Assembly: GCA_020057985.1 (NCBI GenBank)
Contig: JAGVEU010000170.1
Location: 1-6,089, forward strand
Origin: Calditrichota bacterium
Lineage (GTDB): Bacteria > Electryoneota > RPQS01
Length of the DNA: 6,089 nt
Reading direction: 5' to 3'
The notes beneath the pieces are model-generated. The model did not search any database. It worked only from the letters and a program-made list of their open reading frames with translations, and was not told the origin of the DNA. Made by a program: the position numbers and the translations under genes. Of the stretch, positions 1 through 5,896 are shown piece after piece (the first letter of the stretch is position 1; every line of letters begins with the position of its first letter).

Positions 1-30
1 CTGCGCGCCTGCATCGGAAGAGCGTAAATC

Positions 31-90
31 GAGATTGCTTCGTCGTGCTCCACACCCTGCATCACCTCTCCGCACTCCTCGCAATGACAC
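31..90 (-). repeat. Degenerate dispersed intergenic repeat (GTCATTGCGAGG...GACGAAGCAATCTC type)
   Basis: Read on the minus strand, this stretch begins GTGTCATTGCGAGGAG (90-75) and ends CGACGAAGCAATCTC (45-31), with a variable centre. From memory, this pair of conserved ends, facing each other as ATTGC/GCAAT (34-38 and 81-85), marks a short palindromic repeat scattered between genes in many environmental bacterial genomes. It encodes nothing recognisable. It lies downstream of the minus-strand operon, where such elements usually sit. The family assignment is from recall and cannot be verified with one copy. Confidence 0.6.
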
Positions 91-121
91 GGTCTGGGCC
101 TTTTCAGCAGTCCCATAAGAG

Positions 122-146
122 AGGGGTAGCCGCAAGGGCTACCCCT
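122..146. repeat. Perfect 10-bp stem-loop downstream of the minus-strand operon
   Basis: AGGGGTAGCC (122-131) and GGCTACCCCT (137-146) are exact reverse complements separated by the 5-base loop GCAAG. On the minus strand the hairpin begins 24 bases after the TAA stop of the last operon gene, so it could end or protect that transcript. It is not followed by a T-run on either strand, so it is not a canonical intrinsic terminator. The GGGGTAGCC/GGCTACCCC motif also resembles a dispersed repeat element. Its role is undecided. Confidence 0.6.
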
Positions 147-170
147 ACAATACACCTGAGTCGGTCAGGA

Positions 171-1664
171 TTACTTCTGAGTTGGTTTGGCCTGTTGCGG
201 ACTACTCTGGCCAGAGCCGGGATTGTAATCGATAATCGTGTTCCTCTCAATGATAGAACCCGTCGGTGTCAAATCGAAAGCATACCACCAACGACCGACA
301 CCCGTGGTTGGGACATCAAAGCTGCGAATGAGAGACGCTCCCTTATAGAAATCAATATGGGCACGCGAGACAGTGATGTCCGGCGAACCGGAATAATTGT
401 ATACAGAGAATTTGCAGGTGTCAAGGAGTGTCCCGATTGTGATTGTTTCCGGCCCGTAACCACTGACATCGTCCACGTCCAGTAAGGCGTATGGTATCGT
501 GTCGAGGCTTCCCTTATTGGAAAAATAGATTTCTGTACCAAGCGTCCAGAGATGAAGATCCAGATCGTTAGGTTCCGCACCCCAGGTCAGAACCGCTCGA
601 TATTGGTTGGAATCCAGCACGGGTGTAAGCACGAAATCGAGATTGACCGTAGGCTGTAGAAGCTGGGCCGAGCGCGTGCCTTGAATGTAACCCGTCTTCG
701 ATGCAACCACTTGATATGCTCCATAGGGCAACTCGGCTATTGAGAACGTGCCGTCGCTCTTGGTTTTCACTGAGCGTTGGGCCGGCCCCGTGACCATGAC
801 ATCTACACTGTCCAGAGGATCGCCATTCAGCGCGTTGCTTACACTTCCCATGATTGTGCCGTGCCCCGAAGGCTGCTGAATACTGATCGTTTGACCGTCT
901 GCGACAAAGGAGCTATCCGTCAACTCAGCAATTGCATCGACGTTGTCAACCATCCTCGTTGCCAACAGTGTCAGGTTGGTTGCTCCTGCAGTGAGTGCCG
1001 TGAACCACAAATCGACTAGCGCCGGGGCATTCGACGGGACGACATCATCATTGCCTTGGCGTGACACACGGATCAGGAGTTGGCTTTCGATAACAGACGC
1101 CGTGTCGGTCAGCGCACCCCAAGCCGTACCCGACGGTCGGATGCTATCAAACCTGATAGCCGTCGGATCAAAAGTGACCTGGAAATCCCCGCTGCGAAAC
1201 TTGGCGATGTTGTACAATTCAAGTTGGCTTACAAACGGTGAAGCGGTCTGTCTTTGCATCCAGTAAGGCGACAGTTTCACCATTGGCACGGCAGGCAGAA
1301 GTTGCAGCGACACGGAGTTGTTCTGATCGGGCTGGATATTGACGGTAGTGCTGCCAGCGTAAACAACTCGATTGCTGGCATCAAGCCCATTGACGGTGAA
1401 AGTTGCATTACCGGCGTAAAGGTCAAACGACGAAAATCCAAAGTGGCCATCGGCAACGGCCGTTGTATCACGGCGGATGATTTGATCATTCTGTGCAACT
1501 TCCAGCGTCACCTTCTGCACAGTTGCCGCCAAAGAAGTCTTAAGCAGCGTAACCGCCAGTGCCGTTGGCTGACGATCAGATTTCATCGGCCTGTTACCGC
1601 TGCAGCCAATCACCAAGGCCGCAGTGATTAGAGTAAGCGGAACTGCGAATCTGATTACTTTCAT
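171..1664 (-). CDS. Surface lipoprotein with cohesin-like, carboxypeptidase-regulatory-like and YfaP/DUF2135-like domains
   Basis: This is a 497-residue predicted lipoprotein. The N-terminus is basic and hydrophobic and ends in the lipobox V18-I-G-C21 followed by Ser, which suggests outer-membrane anchoring. Residues ~33-124 form a beta-rich module. Residues ~127-263 resemble a cohesin-type beta-sandwich (FQVTFDPTAIRFDSI near 161-175, then a strand-rich stretch). Residues ~270-347 look like a carboxypeptidase regulatory-like (Ig-fold) domain, with the typical G-x-V...G-x-P-L...DGTFSI...L-x-x-G-x-Y pattern. Residues ~355-475 begin AVLTWGAEPNDLDLHLW, the hallmark of the YfaP/DUF2135 family. A Gln/Ser/Pro-rich tail follows. 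No catalytic motif is visible, so a structural, adhesive or scaffold role outside the cell or in the periplasm is inferred. It is the last gene of the operon, 6 bp after the barrel gene, with its Shine-Dalgarno inside that gene. Domain calls are from motif recognition; the cohesin call is the least certain. Confidence 0.82.
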   Translation of the reverse strand: MKVIRFAVPLTLITAALVIGCSGNRPMKSDRQPTALAVTLLKTSLAATVQKVTLEVAQNDQIIRRDTTAVADGHFGFSSFDLYAGNATFTVNGLDASNRVVYAGSTTVNIQPDQNNSVSLQLLPAVPMVKLSPYWMQRQTASPFVSQLELYNIAKFRSGDFQVTFDPTAIRFDSIRPSGTAWGALTDTASVIESQLLIRVSRQGNDDVVPSNAPALVDLWFTALTAGATNLTLLATRMVDNVDAIAELTDSSFVADGQTISIQQPSGHGTIMGSVSNALNGDPLDSVDVMVTGPAQRSVKTKSDGTFSIAELPYGAYQVVASKTGYIQGTRSAQLLQPTVNLDFVLTPVLDSNQYRAVLTWGAEPNDLDLHLWTLGTEIYFSNKGSLDTIPYALLDVDDVSGYGPETITIGTLLDTCKFSVYNYSGSPDITVSRAHIDFYKGASLIRSFDVPTTGVGRWWYAFDLTPTGSIIERNTIIDYNPGSGQSSPQQAKPTQK

Positions 1665-1670
1665 GATCCT

Positions 1671-2861
1671 CTACCTCCCCTGCCCCGGTTGAAAAGTCAG
1701 GACGAATGCCAGTCCGAGACCGGTGAGACCGAAATTGGAATCGATCTTGCCCGTGTAATATGAGATTAGCGAACTTGCGGAAAACGCATTTGTCAAGGCA
1801 TAACCAACACCGCCGCCAAAACCGACATTGTAGGACTTGGGCAAGAATTCGAAACTCTCCTTGGCATAGTCGTTAGCGCTCACTTTCTCCAACTCAAGCC
1901 GGCCAAGAACTCGCAACTTCTCGGATGCCGGGAAGCTGCCATTGGCATAGATGAGGATTTGGCTGCGCCCCGATTTTAGTACTTCGTCGGAGAGCACCTG
2001 GTCTTGCGACGACCTGATCTTCGCCTTGCCGCGCATCAGCATTGACATCCCGAGAGTCAAATCAAACGCCTCGCTGTATGTCGCAGCGCCACTGATGATC
2101 GTGGCTACACCGGCATGGAAGGTCTCCTGATCATCGAATTTGTCCTTGGTGTAGTACTTGACGGTAACACCGAATGATCCGCCGACGGGGCGACCGTCAA
2201 GATTAAAGCCGATCGTTCCGAAAATCTCGTCGCCGTACTTGTACTCTCGCGTGTCCGACTTAAGCGGTCGGTACTTGCCGCGGTGGAGATAGCCACCGCC
2301 AACATTCAGGCCAAAACTCCCCCAACTCGGAAGTGCAAACCAATCGACACCAATATCGAGTCCTTGGCCGTAACGACGCACTATGAATTTTCGGGAGACG
2401 TCGGCTATCTGGGTTGTGAGTCCGTATTCGTCAGCGGTCAACTCACGCTTGCCAGTGGGTAGATTGAAGAACACCGACCCGGCGCCCTTACCTTCCCCGA
2501 AAGTGTAAGTGATTCGCAGTCGGGTATCGTTGAGAGACGACAAACTCTGCTTGAGATTGTTTGCTGTGTTGTCATATTCCAGCCGCGAAGTCGTGTTCGC
2601 CATCGTCCCGCTCAGACCAACATGTAGCCGGTCGCTTACTACGCCTGTCGCGTTCAACCCGAAAACTCCCTGACCAACTTTTTGATCATTGGGAAATGTC
2701 CCGTCAATCGCGGGCGCCCCTTGGGCACCGGTTGTAGGCAGATCAAGTTTCCAGTTCTGATACGCATAGAAGATCGACAGCCGGTTCTGCTCCTCGGAAT
2801 ATCCGTCACTCGCAAAGACGATCAGTAGTGTCATTGCTGCGAGAATCATTCTAACAATCAT
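1671..2861 (-). CDS. Putative outer-membrane beta-barrel protein
   Basis: The 396-residue product starts with a Sec-type signal peptide (about residues 1-22, MIVRMILAAMTLLIVFASDG). The rest alternates amphipathic segments with Gly- and aromatic-rich turns (for example RLSIFYAYQNWKL, SFGLNVGGGYLHRG, SFGVTVKYYTK, YNVGFGGGVGYAL). It ends in the strand GLGLAFVLTF, whose terminal Phe390 is followed by only six residues. This pattern is typical of outer-membrane barrels, where a terminal aromatic strand is read by the BAM machinery. No named family was recognised, and a pore, transport or purely structural role cannot be separated. It sits between two lipoprotein genes, 10 bp after the first and 6 bp before the second, so all three products probably work at the same outer-membrane site. 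A soluble beta-rich secreted protein is the less likely alternative. Confidence 0.82.
   Translation of the reverse strand: MIVRMILAAMTLLIVFASDGYSEEQNRLSIFYAYQNWKLDLPTTGAQGAPAIDGTFPNDQKVGQGVFGLNATGVVSDRLHVGLSGTMANTTSRLEYDNTANNLKQSLSSLNDTRLRITYTFGEGKGAGSVFFNLPTGKRELTADEYGLTTQIADVSRKFIVRRYGQGLDIGVDWFALPSWGSFGLNVGGGYLHRGKYRPLKSDTREYKYGDEIFGTIGFNLDGRPVGGSFGVTVKYYTKDKFDDQETFHAGVATIISGAATYSEAFDLTLGMSMLMRGKAKIRSSQDQVLSDEVLKSGRSQILIYANGSFPASEKLRVLGRLELEKVSANDYAKESFEFLPKSYNVGFGGGVGYALTNAFSASSLISYYTGKIDSNFGLTGLGLAFVLTFQPGQGR
1674..1680 (-). promoter_or_regulatory. Shine-Dalgarno of the third operon gene, inside the barrel gene
   Basis: On the minus strand GGGGAGG lies 9 bases before the ATG at 1664. 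It is made from the last sense codons of the upstream gene (…CAG GGG AGG TAG). Ribosomes finishing the barrel gene therefore stop on this site, which favours coupled translation. It also supports the 1664 start. Confidence 0.75.
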
Positions 2862-2865
2862 AACA

Positions 2866-2872
2866 TCCTCCC
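2866..2872 (-). promoter_or_regulatory. Shine-Dalgarno of the barrel gene, touching the upstream stop codon
   Basis: Minus-strand GGGAGGA is 4 bases from the ATG at 2861 (GGAGG core about 5 bases away). It shares its first base with the TAG stop (2874-2872) of the preceding gene. The arrangement implies translational coupling and supports the start chosen for the barrel gene. Confidence 0.75.
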
Positions 2873-4161
2873 TATCTCACCGAACCCGACACAGTTGCCG
2901 AACCGGTTCCGACGGTTGTTGTGGGAAGGTCCTGATGACGCGGATCGGCATCCGGATTTGATAGGTCGAGCAATTCGCTTCCGAGTCTGTCGGCATTTGC
3001 CGGTTGTGCCGAGGTGCCCGCTAACACCACGCCACTAAACCGCTGTAAGTCAACTGAACCGGCTTGCAGCAATTGCGCCTGACTGTGGAATTCCTTCGCC
3101 AGATCAAAGGATGGATCAATGCGCGTTGCTTCGACAAAAAAGGCATCGGCCTTGCCGTAATCGCCGCGGTCAAACTGCTCCACACCCCGGGCGAAGGCAA
3201 GAAACGCCGTGTAGGAATCAGTCGGCGTCTTTTTGAGTTCATGCCGCGCACTACCACTGAGTTTGATGCCCAGACTATCCAGCACTGCCAGGGTCATCTG
3301 TTGTTGCACCTTCATAGCCTTGGAAAATTGATCGTCGGCAGCAAATGCCGGACTGTACGAACCGGCGTCCGTGTTGATTAGACCGGTCTGTATGGAAATT
3401 TTGTCCGCGGTCGGAGAGTCGAGATTGGCTGTAACAAGATGTTGTGCATTGACGAATTTCCCGAGCCGCGGTCCGGAGTTTTTAGCCACAAAGCCCTTGT
3501 CGGTGGCAGCCAGTTCGTCAGTCAGATATTTCAATTGCAGGCGCTCAACGACCTGTAGTCCCTTCACTGAAGCCAGATCGTACCAGAGCGCCGCCGCCAT
3601 TCCTTGCGCCAATGAATTTACATCTTCACCAGCTTTATCGGGGACGCGGAAAGGCAGTACCCCGATCGTGTTTTCTGCGGGCGTCTGACTTGCCAATGAT
3701 TTTTCATTCTTCACTGCCTCAGCGACTTGCTTGCGCATCTGTTCATTCTGCGCGTACAGCAAGCGACCCTTGATTTGTGGAGCCAGTGGGGATTTGCTGT
3801 TAGCAGCCAGAAACTTGGCATACGATTCGGCAGCGCCGGCGAAATCATTTTTCGTTTCCGCGATCATGCCGAGATACAGCGTGACCGTGCCGTCCTTCGG
3901 AATTCGCGCTTGTGCCGCTTTCAAAAGCTTTTCAGCCTGATCGTACTCGCGTAGATAATAGTAAACCTGCCCCAACGCACGCTGCACATGGGGATCGCCC
4001 GGGCGTTCGCGCAGCGCCTGTTCGTAGTAGACCAGCGCCTGCTGATAGCTATGGTTTTTGAGGGCTTCGTCGCCCTGTCTGAGGAAGCTCTGACTACAGC
4101 CCATGATGGCCGCCAACAGCAGTAGTGCAAGCATCAGGCTGCTCGCTCTGGTTATGTTCAT
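2872..4161 (-). CDS. TPR-containing lipoprotein with CsgG-like domain
   Basis: This 429-residue predicted lipoprotein has a signal peptide ending in the lipobox I19-M-G-C22 followed by Ser, which suggests the periplasmic face of the outer membrane. Residues ~25-126 hold about three tetratricopeptide repeats (for example YQQALVYYEQALRERPGDP and YDQAEKLLKAAQARIPKDG). Residues ~165-290 resemble the CsgG/FlgO/LpoB-type fold: an opening strand IGVLPF, then a helix LAQGMAAALWYDLASVKGLQVVER and a conserved-looking LQLKYLTDEL. A further TPR-like helix pair lies at ~314-362 (GDYGKADAFFVEATRIDPSF). The tail is low-complexity, rich in Asp, Thr, Ser and Gly. CsgG relatives build or regulate outer-membrane export or assembly complexes; TPRs bind partner proteins. 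The length of the CsgG-like part alone does not tell whether it forms a pore like true CsgG. It is the first gene of the operon, with a very strong ribosome-binding site at an optimal distance fixing the start. Confidence 0.87.
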   Translation of the reverse strand: MNITRASSLMLALLLLAAIMGCSQSFLRQGDEALKNHSYQQALVYYEQALRERPGDPHVQRALGQVYYYLREYDQAEKLLKAAQARIPKDGTVTLYLGMIAETKNDFAGAAESYAKFLAANSKSPLAPQIKGRLLYAQNEQMRKQVAEAVKNEKSLASQTPAENTIGVLPFRVPDKAGEDVNSLAQGMAAALWYDLASVKGLQVVERLQLKYLTDELAATDKGFVAKNSGPRLGKFVNAQHLVTANLDSPTADKISIQTGLINTDAGSYSPAFAADDQFSKAMKVQQQMTLAVLDSLGIKLSGSARHELKKTPTDSYTAFLAFARGVEQFDRGDYGKADAFFVEATRIDPSFDLAKEFHSQAQLLQAGSVDLQRFSGVVLAGTSAQPANADRLGSELLDLSNPDADPRHQDLPTTTVGTGSATVSGSVR

Positions 4162-4168
4162 ACTTCGT

Positions 4169-4177
4169 CCTCCTTCT
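4169..4177 (-). promoter_or_regulatory. Near-perfect Shine-Dalgarno of the first operon gene
   Basis: Minus-strand AGAAGGAGG lies 7 bases before the ATG at 4161. It is an almost full match to the anti-Shine-Dalgarno, much stronger than the sites of the plus-strand genes. An 8-bp inverted-repeat arm ends one base upstream of it (4179). Confidence 0.85.
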
Positions 4178-4178
4178 A

Positions 4179-4235
4179 AACAGACAACCCGCGATCAAAT
4201 CCGTTGCGGTAGGGTCTGCGCCGCAAGTGTCTGTT
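4179..4235 (-). promoter_or_regulatory. Candidate structured 5' leader of the operon (nested inverted repeats)
   Basis: On the minus strand, AACAGACA (4235-4228) is the exact complement of TGTCTGTT (4186-4179). Nested inside, TTGCGG (4226-4221) pairs exactly with CCGCAA (4209-4204) around an 11-base loop. The loop contains CAGACCC, which could instead pair with the GGG...TCTG part of the outer 3' arm (GGGTTGTCTG), so two mutually exclusive folds are possible. The outer arm stops next to the Shine-Dalgarno. A role in translation control or mRNA stability is inferred only; no known riboswitch class was recognised. Confidence 0.4.
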
Positions 4236-4300
4236 GTGTATCAAAATGATCTAACTGCAAATACGTTCGGGAATCAATCAATATAACCCAAATCAATCTA

Positions 4301-4336
4301 CCATTAAACGCAACTCTGCCATTAAACGCAACCCTG
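4301..4336. repeat. Two tandem copies of an 18-bp repeat, candidate operator
   Basis: CCATTAAACGCAACTCTG (4301-4318) is followed without a gap by CCATTAAACGCAACCCTG (4319-4336), 17 of 18 positions identical. A fragment resembling the unit start (TCATT) follows. Next to it, AATCAATC occurs at 4272-4279 and 4291-4298, spaced 19 bp. Repeats at about two helical turns between divergent genes are typical of regulator-binding sites. The same DNA also contains the best promoter match for the minus-strand operon, so a bound factor would act on it directly. Confidence 0.7.
4303..4331 (-). promoter_or_regulatory. Candidate sigma-70-type promoter of the minus-strand operon
   Basis: Reading the minus strand, TTGCGT (4331-4326) and TTTAAT (4308-4303) are separated by exactly 17 bases. 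The -10 element matches 5 of 6 consensus positions and the -35 element 3 of 6. Both elements come from the tandem repeat, one from each copy. Transcription would start near 4296 and give a leader of about 135 bases. A match of this quality can occur by chance. Confidence 0.35.
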
Positions 4337-4646
4337 TCATTTTCTTATGGCAATATTACTGAACGCCATAGCCGGTTCGCAACGTTATTCTTGCACGAAA
4401 AGAAATTATGGGCTCCAAATGGGTTTTTGCGACTGCGACTCGATACAAGCCCTGCTTGCGACTTGATGTTCTCTCCGATCGTAATCTTGCGTCGGCAATT
4501 CGTGGACAATGGAGCCATCTGCGAATGTCAGTACGGCGCTATGCCGCAATCACTTAGACGCTTCCATGCTGACGTCGTTTGCAGCCCACCGGAAATTCCC
4601 GCAGATTCTTGTTACCTTCTGACCTCCAAAAGCATCTTTTAGACAA

Positions 4647-5216
4647 GTGGGAGAGAACAGCAGTCCATTCTGGCAGCTGGTCGCAAGAGAGCACGAAAAC
4701 GCCAGAGCATATTGTAGTCGATTGACGGGTAATTCTGGCGATGGAGATGATCTATACCAAGATGCTGTCATCAAGGCTTTCAAGGGTTTCGATGGTCTTA
4801 GACAGGTGGATTCTTTCAGGCCGTGGTTCTATCGAATCGTCAACAACACATACAAGGGTCGTGTTAGAAACCCTTGGTGGAAACACGTTTTGTCTCGGCC
4901 AACCGAAATTGCGGATCATGACTGGAATCACGATCCCACTAATTTTTATGAAGCGAAGAGACGCTTGGATTCCGCCCTGTCGGCGCTCAGCGTTGATGAC
5001 CGCATCATCGTGACCCTCGCGGAATTAGAGGGATGGAGGGTTTCTGAGCTGGCTGAACTAACTTCCAAGACGGAAGGATTTATCAAGATGCGCTTGTCCC
5101 GATCCCGAGCGAAAATGCGCAAACGGCTGGACAGCTTGCATCGAAGAACAACAAAACGCACAAGCGATAGAGGAACAGTGAATATATGCTGTGCCACCGA
5201 GCCCGAAGAAGACTGA
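4647..5216 (+). CDS. ECF-family RNA polymerase sigma factor
   Basis: The 189-residue product has the two-domain layout of extracytoplasmic-function sigma factors. Region sigma2 is at ~16-74, with the core-binding stretch DDLYQDAVIKAFKGFDGL (34-51) and the promoter-melting stretch FRPWFYRIVNNTYKGRVR (57-74). A linker follows, then sigma4 at ~107-161, where AELEGWRVSELAELT leads into the recognition helix EGFIKMRLSRSRAKMRKRL. It would direct core RNA polymerase to a small regulon. The start is a GTG without a recognisable Shine-Dalgarno. The frame is closed by a stop at 4620-4622, and no other usual start codon lies upstream in it, so GTG at 4647 is the only start that keeps sigma2 complete. 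The last 31 bases overlap the anti-sigma gene, a standard pairing. Length fits the family (usually 160-200). Confidence 0.93.
   Translation: MGENSSPFWQLVAREHENARAYCSRLTGNSGDGDDLYQDAVIKAFKGFDGLRQVDSFRPWFYRIVNNTYKGRVRNPWWKHVLSRPTEIADHDWNHDPTNFYEAKRRLDSALSALSVDDRIIVTLAELEGWRVSELAELTSKTEGFIKMRLSRSRAKMRKRLDSLHRRTTKRTSDRGTVNICCATEPEED
5169..5174 (+). promoter_or_regulatory. Ribosome-binding site of the anti-sigma gene inside the sigma gene
   Basis: AGAGGA lies 11 bases before the ATG at 5186, a slightly long spacing. It sits within the sigma-factor coding sequence, so anti-sigma synthesis is likely coupled to sigma translation. The next in-frame ATG (5264) would remove the N-terminal cysteines, so 5186 is preferred. 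Confidence 0.55.
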
Positions 5217-5896
5217 ACAAGTGTGATTGGCTCCATAGCAATTACAGTTTAGATGAAGAGCTAATGAAGCATTTGGGAGAATGCCCCAAGTGCTACAGTC
5301 TGGTTCAGGCTGAAGAAACTTTGCGTAGTGATTTCGGCGTTCTTCGCGAGGCGAAACCGGACGGCGTTCTGTCATTGGGCGCTATCAGGGAAAAGGCCGA
5401 AGGTTTGGCACGCGGGACCTACAGAGTAGAACAGGATGTCAGATCTTTTACTCATAGACTGGCGCTTGCTCTCGTCCCCAACACGCGCTACAAATTCGCT
5501 GTGGTAGCAATTGCTATTCTCGTTGCATTCCTTGCCATCGTTCCTTTCAACTTCAAGGAAAAGATCGGTTATGAAATCGCTATCGGTGGCGTAGAGAAGA
5601 GCATCGCCTTGGATAACCAGCAGATCACCTCGCTTCTCGGCGCGCTTGGCATGGAGAAAGGCAAGGCATCTACTCTTCTGGATTCGCTGGGGATGAGCGA
5701 CATACGTCTCTCTGTCGGCGAATGTAGCGAGACCTGCCGTCTAACAATATCCGATTTGAAAACCGAACGAGACGTAAGACTGATGGTGAAAGCAATACTC
5801 GAACTGGGTTGCTGTCAGATCGACAAGATTGCTCCCATCTTCCGCAGCGAGTCAACAAGCTTACTGCGCCTTGCTGCCAGAAAACTGCTTTCCTGA
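5186..5896 (+). CDS. Membrane-anchored zinc-finger anti-sigma factor (ZAS/zf-HC2 type)
   Basis: The 236-residue product begins with a cytoplasmic anti-sigma domain carrying H29-x3-C33-x2-C36 (HLGECPKC), preceded by Cys3 and Cys13 as possible fourth zinc ligands. The helix YSLDEELMKHL just before the motif is typical of the family. One transmembrane segment is visible at ~104-121 (FAVVAIAILVAFLAIVPF), so residues ~124-236 should lie in the periplasm. That domain is not one I recognise. It contains four cysteines (C180, C184, C209, C210) and a helical repeat-like stretch (SLLGALGMEKGKASTLLDSL). By family precedent the N-terminal domain holds the sigma factor inactive until an envelope signal reaches the outer part. 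The 31-bp overlap with the sigma gene and the gene order support this. Function of the periplasmic part is unknown. Confidence 0.88.
   Translation: MLCHRARRRLNKCDWLHSNYSLDEELMKHLGECPKCYSLVQAEETLRSDFGVLREAKPDGVLSLGAIREKAEGLARGTYRVEQDVRSFTHRLALALVPNTRYKFAVVAIAILVAFLAIVPFNFKEKIGYEIAIGGVEKSIALDNQQITSLLGALGMEKGKASTLLDSLGMSDIRLSVGECSETCRLTISDLKTERDVRLMVKAILELGCCQIDKIAPIFRSESTSLLRLAARKLLS

Larger units (their letters stand above)
4162..4646. other. 485-bp divergent control region between the operon and the sigma-factor gene
   Basis: No convincing gene lies here. Next to the minus-strand operon it holds the Shine-Dalgarno, the nested inverted repeats and the tandem 18-bp repeat. Further right there is a small dyad GAAC-N10-GTTC (4361-4364 and 4375-4378). 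GAAC is the usual core of ECF -35 elements, and CGTT follows 18 bases later on the plus strand (4383-4386), so an autoregulated promoter for the sigma gene is conceivable but weak. TTGCGACT occurs twice (4427-4434 and 4456-4463). From about 4465 to 4646 I see no clear signal. Confidence 0.6.

Noticed and set aside
1..170. A tRNA, transposase remnant or attachment site at the left edge
   Set aside because: No cloverleaf, no coding remnant and no direct-repeat boundary was seen; only the two short palindromic elements are supported.
45..485. Plus-strand open frame opposite the last operon gene and running through the dispersed repeat
   Set aside because: It starts at a non-ATG codon inside the repeat, lies antisense to a well-supported lipoprotein gene and shows no domain.
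2872..4161. A true curli secretion channel (CsgG itself)
   Set aside because: The CsgG-like part is flanked by TPRs and a long tail, and no curli subunit or CsgE/F-like gene is present. Only the fold family can be supported.
4301..4336. CRISPR-like array
   Set aside because: The two 18-bp copies are directly adjacent with no spacers, and no cas gene is nearby.
4391..4642. Plus-strand open frame of 83 codons starting at a TTG, ending 4 bp before the sigma gene
   Set aside because: No ribosome-binding site, irregular composition with no recognisable motif, and it fills a region expected to be regulatory. Chance openness is more likely.
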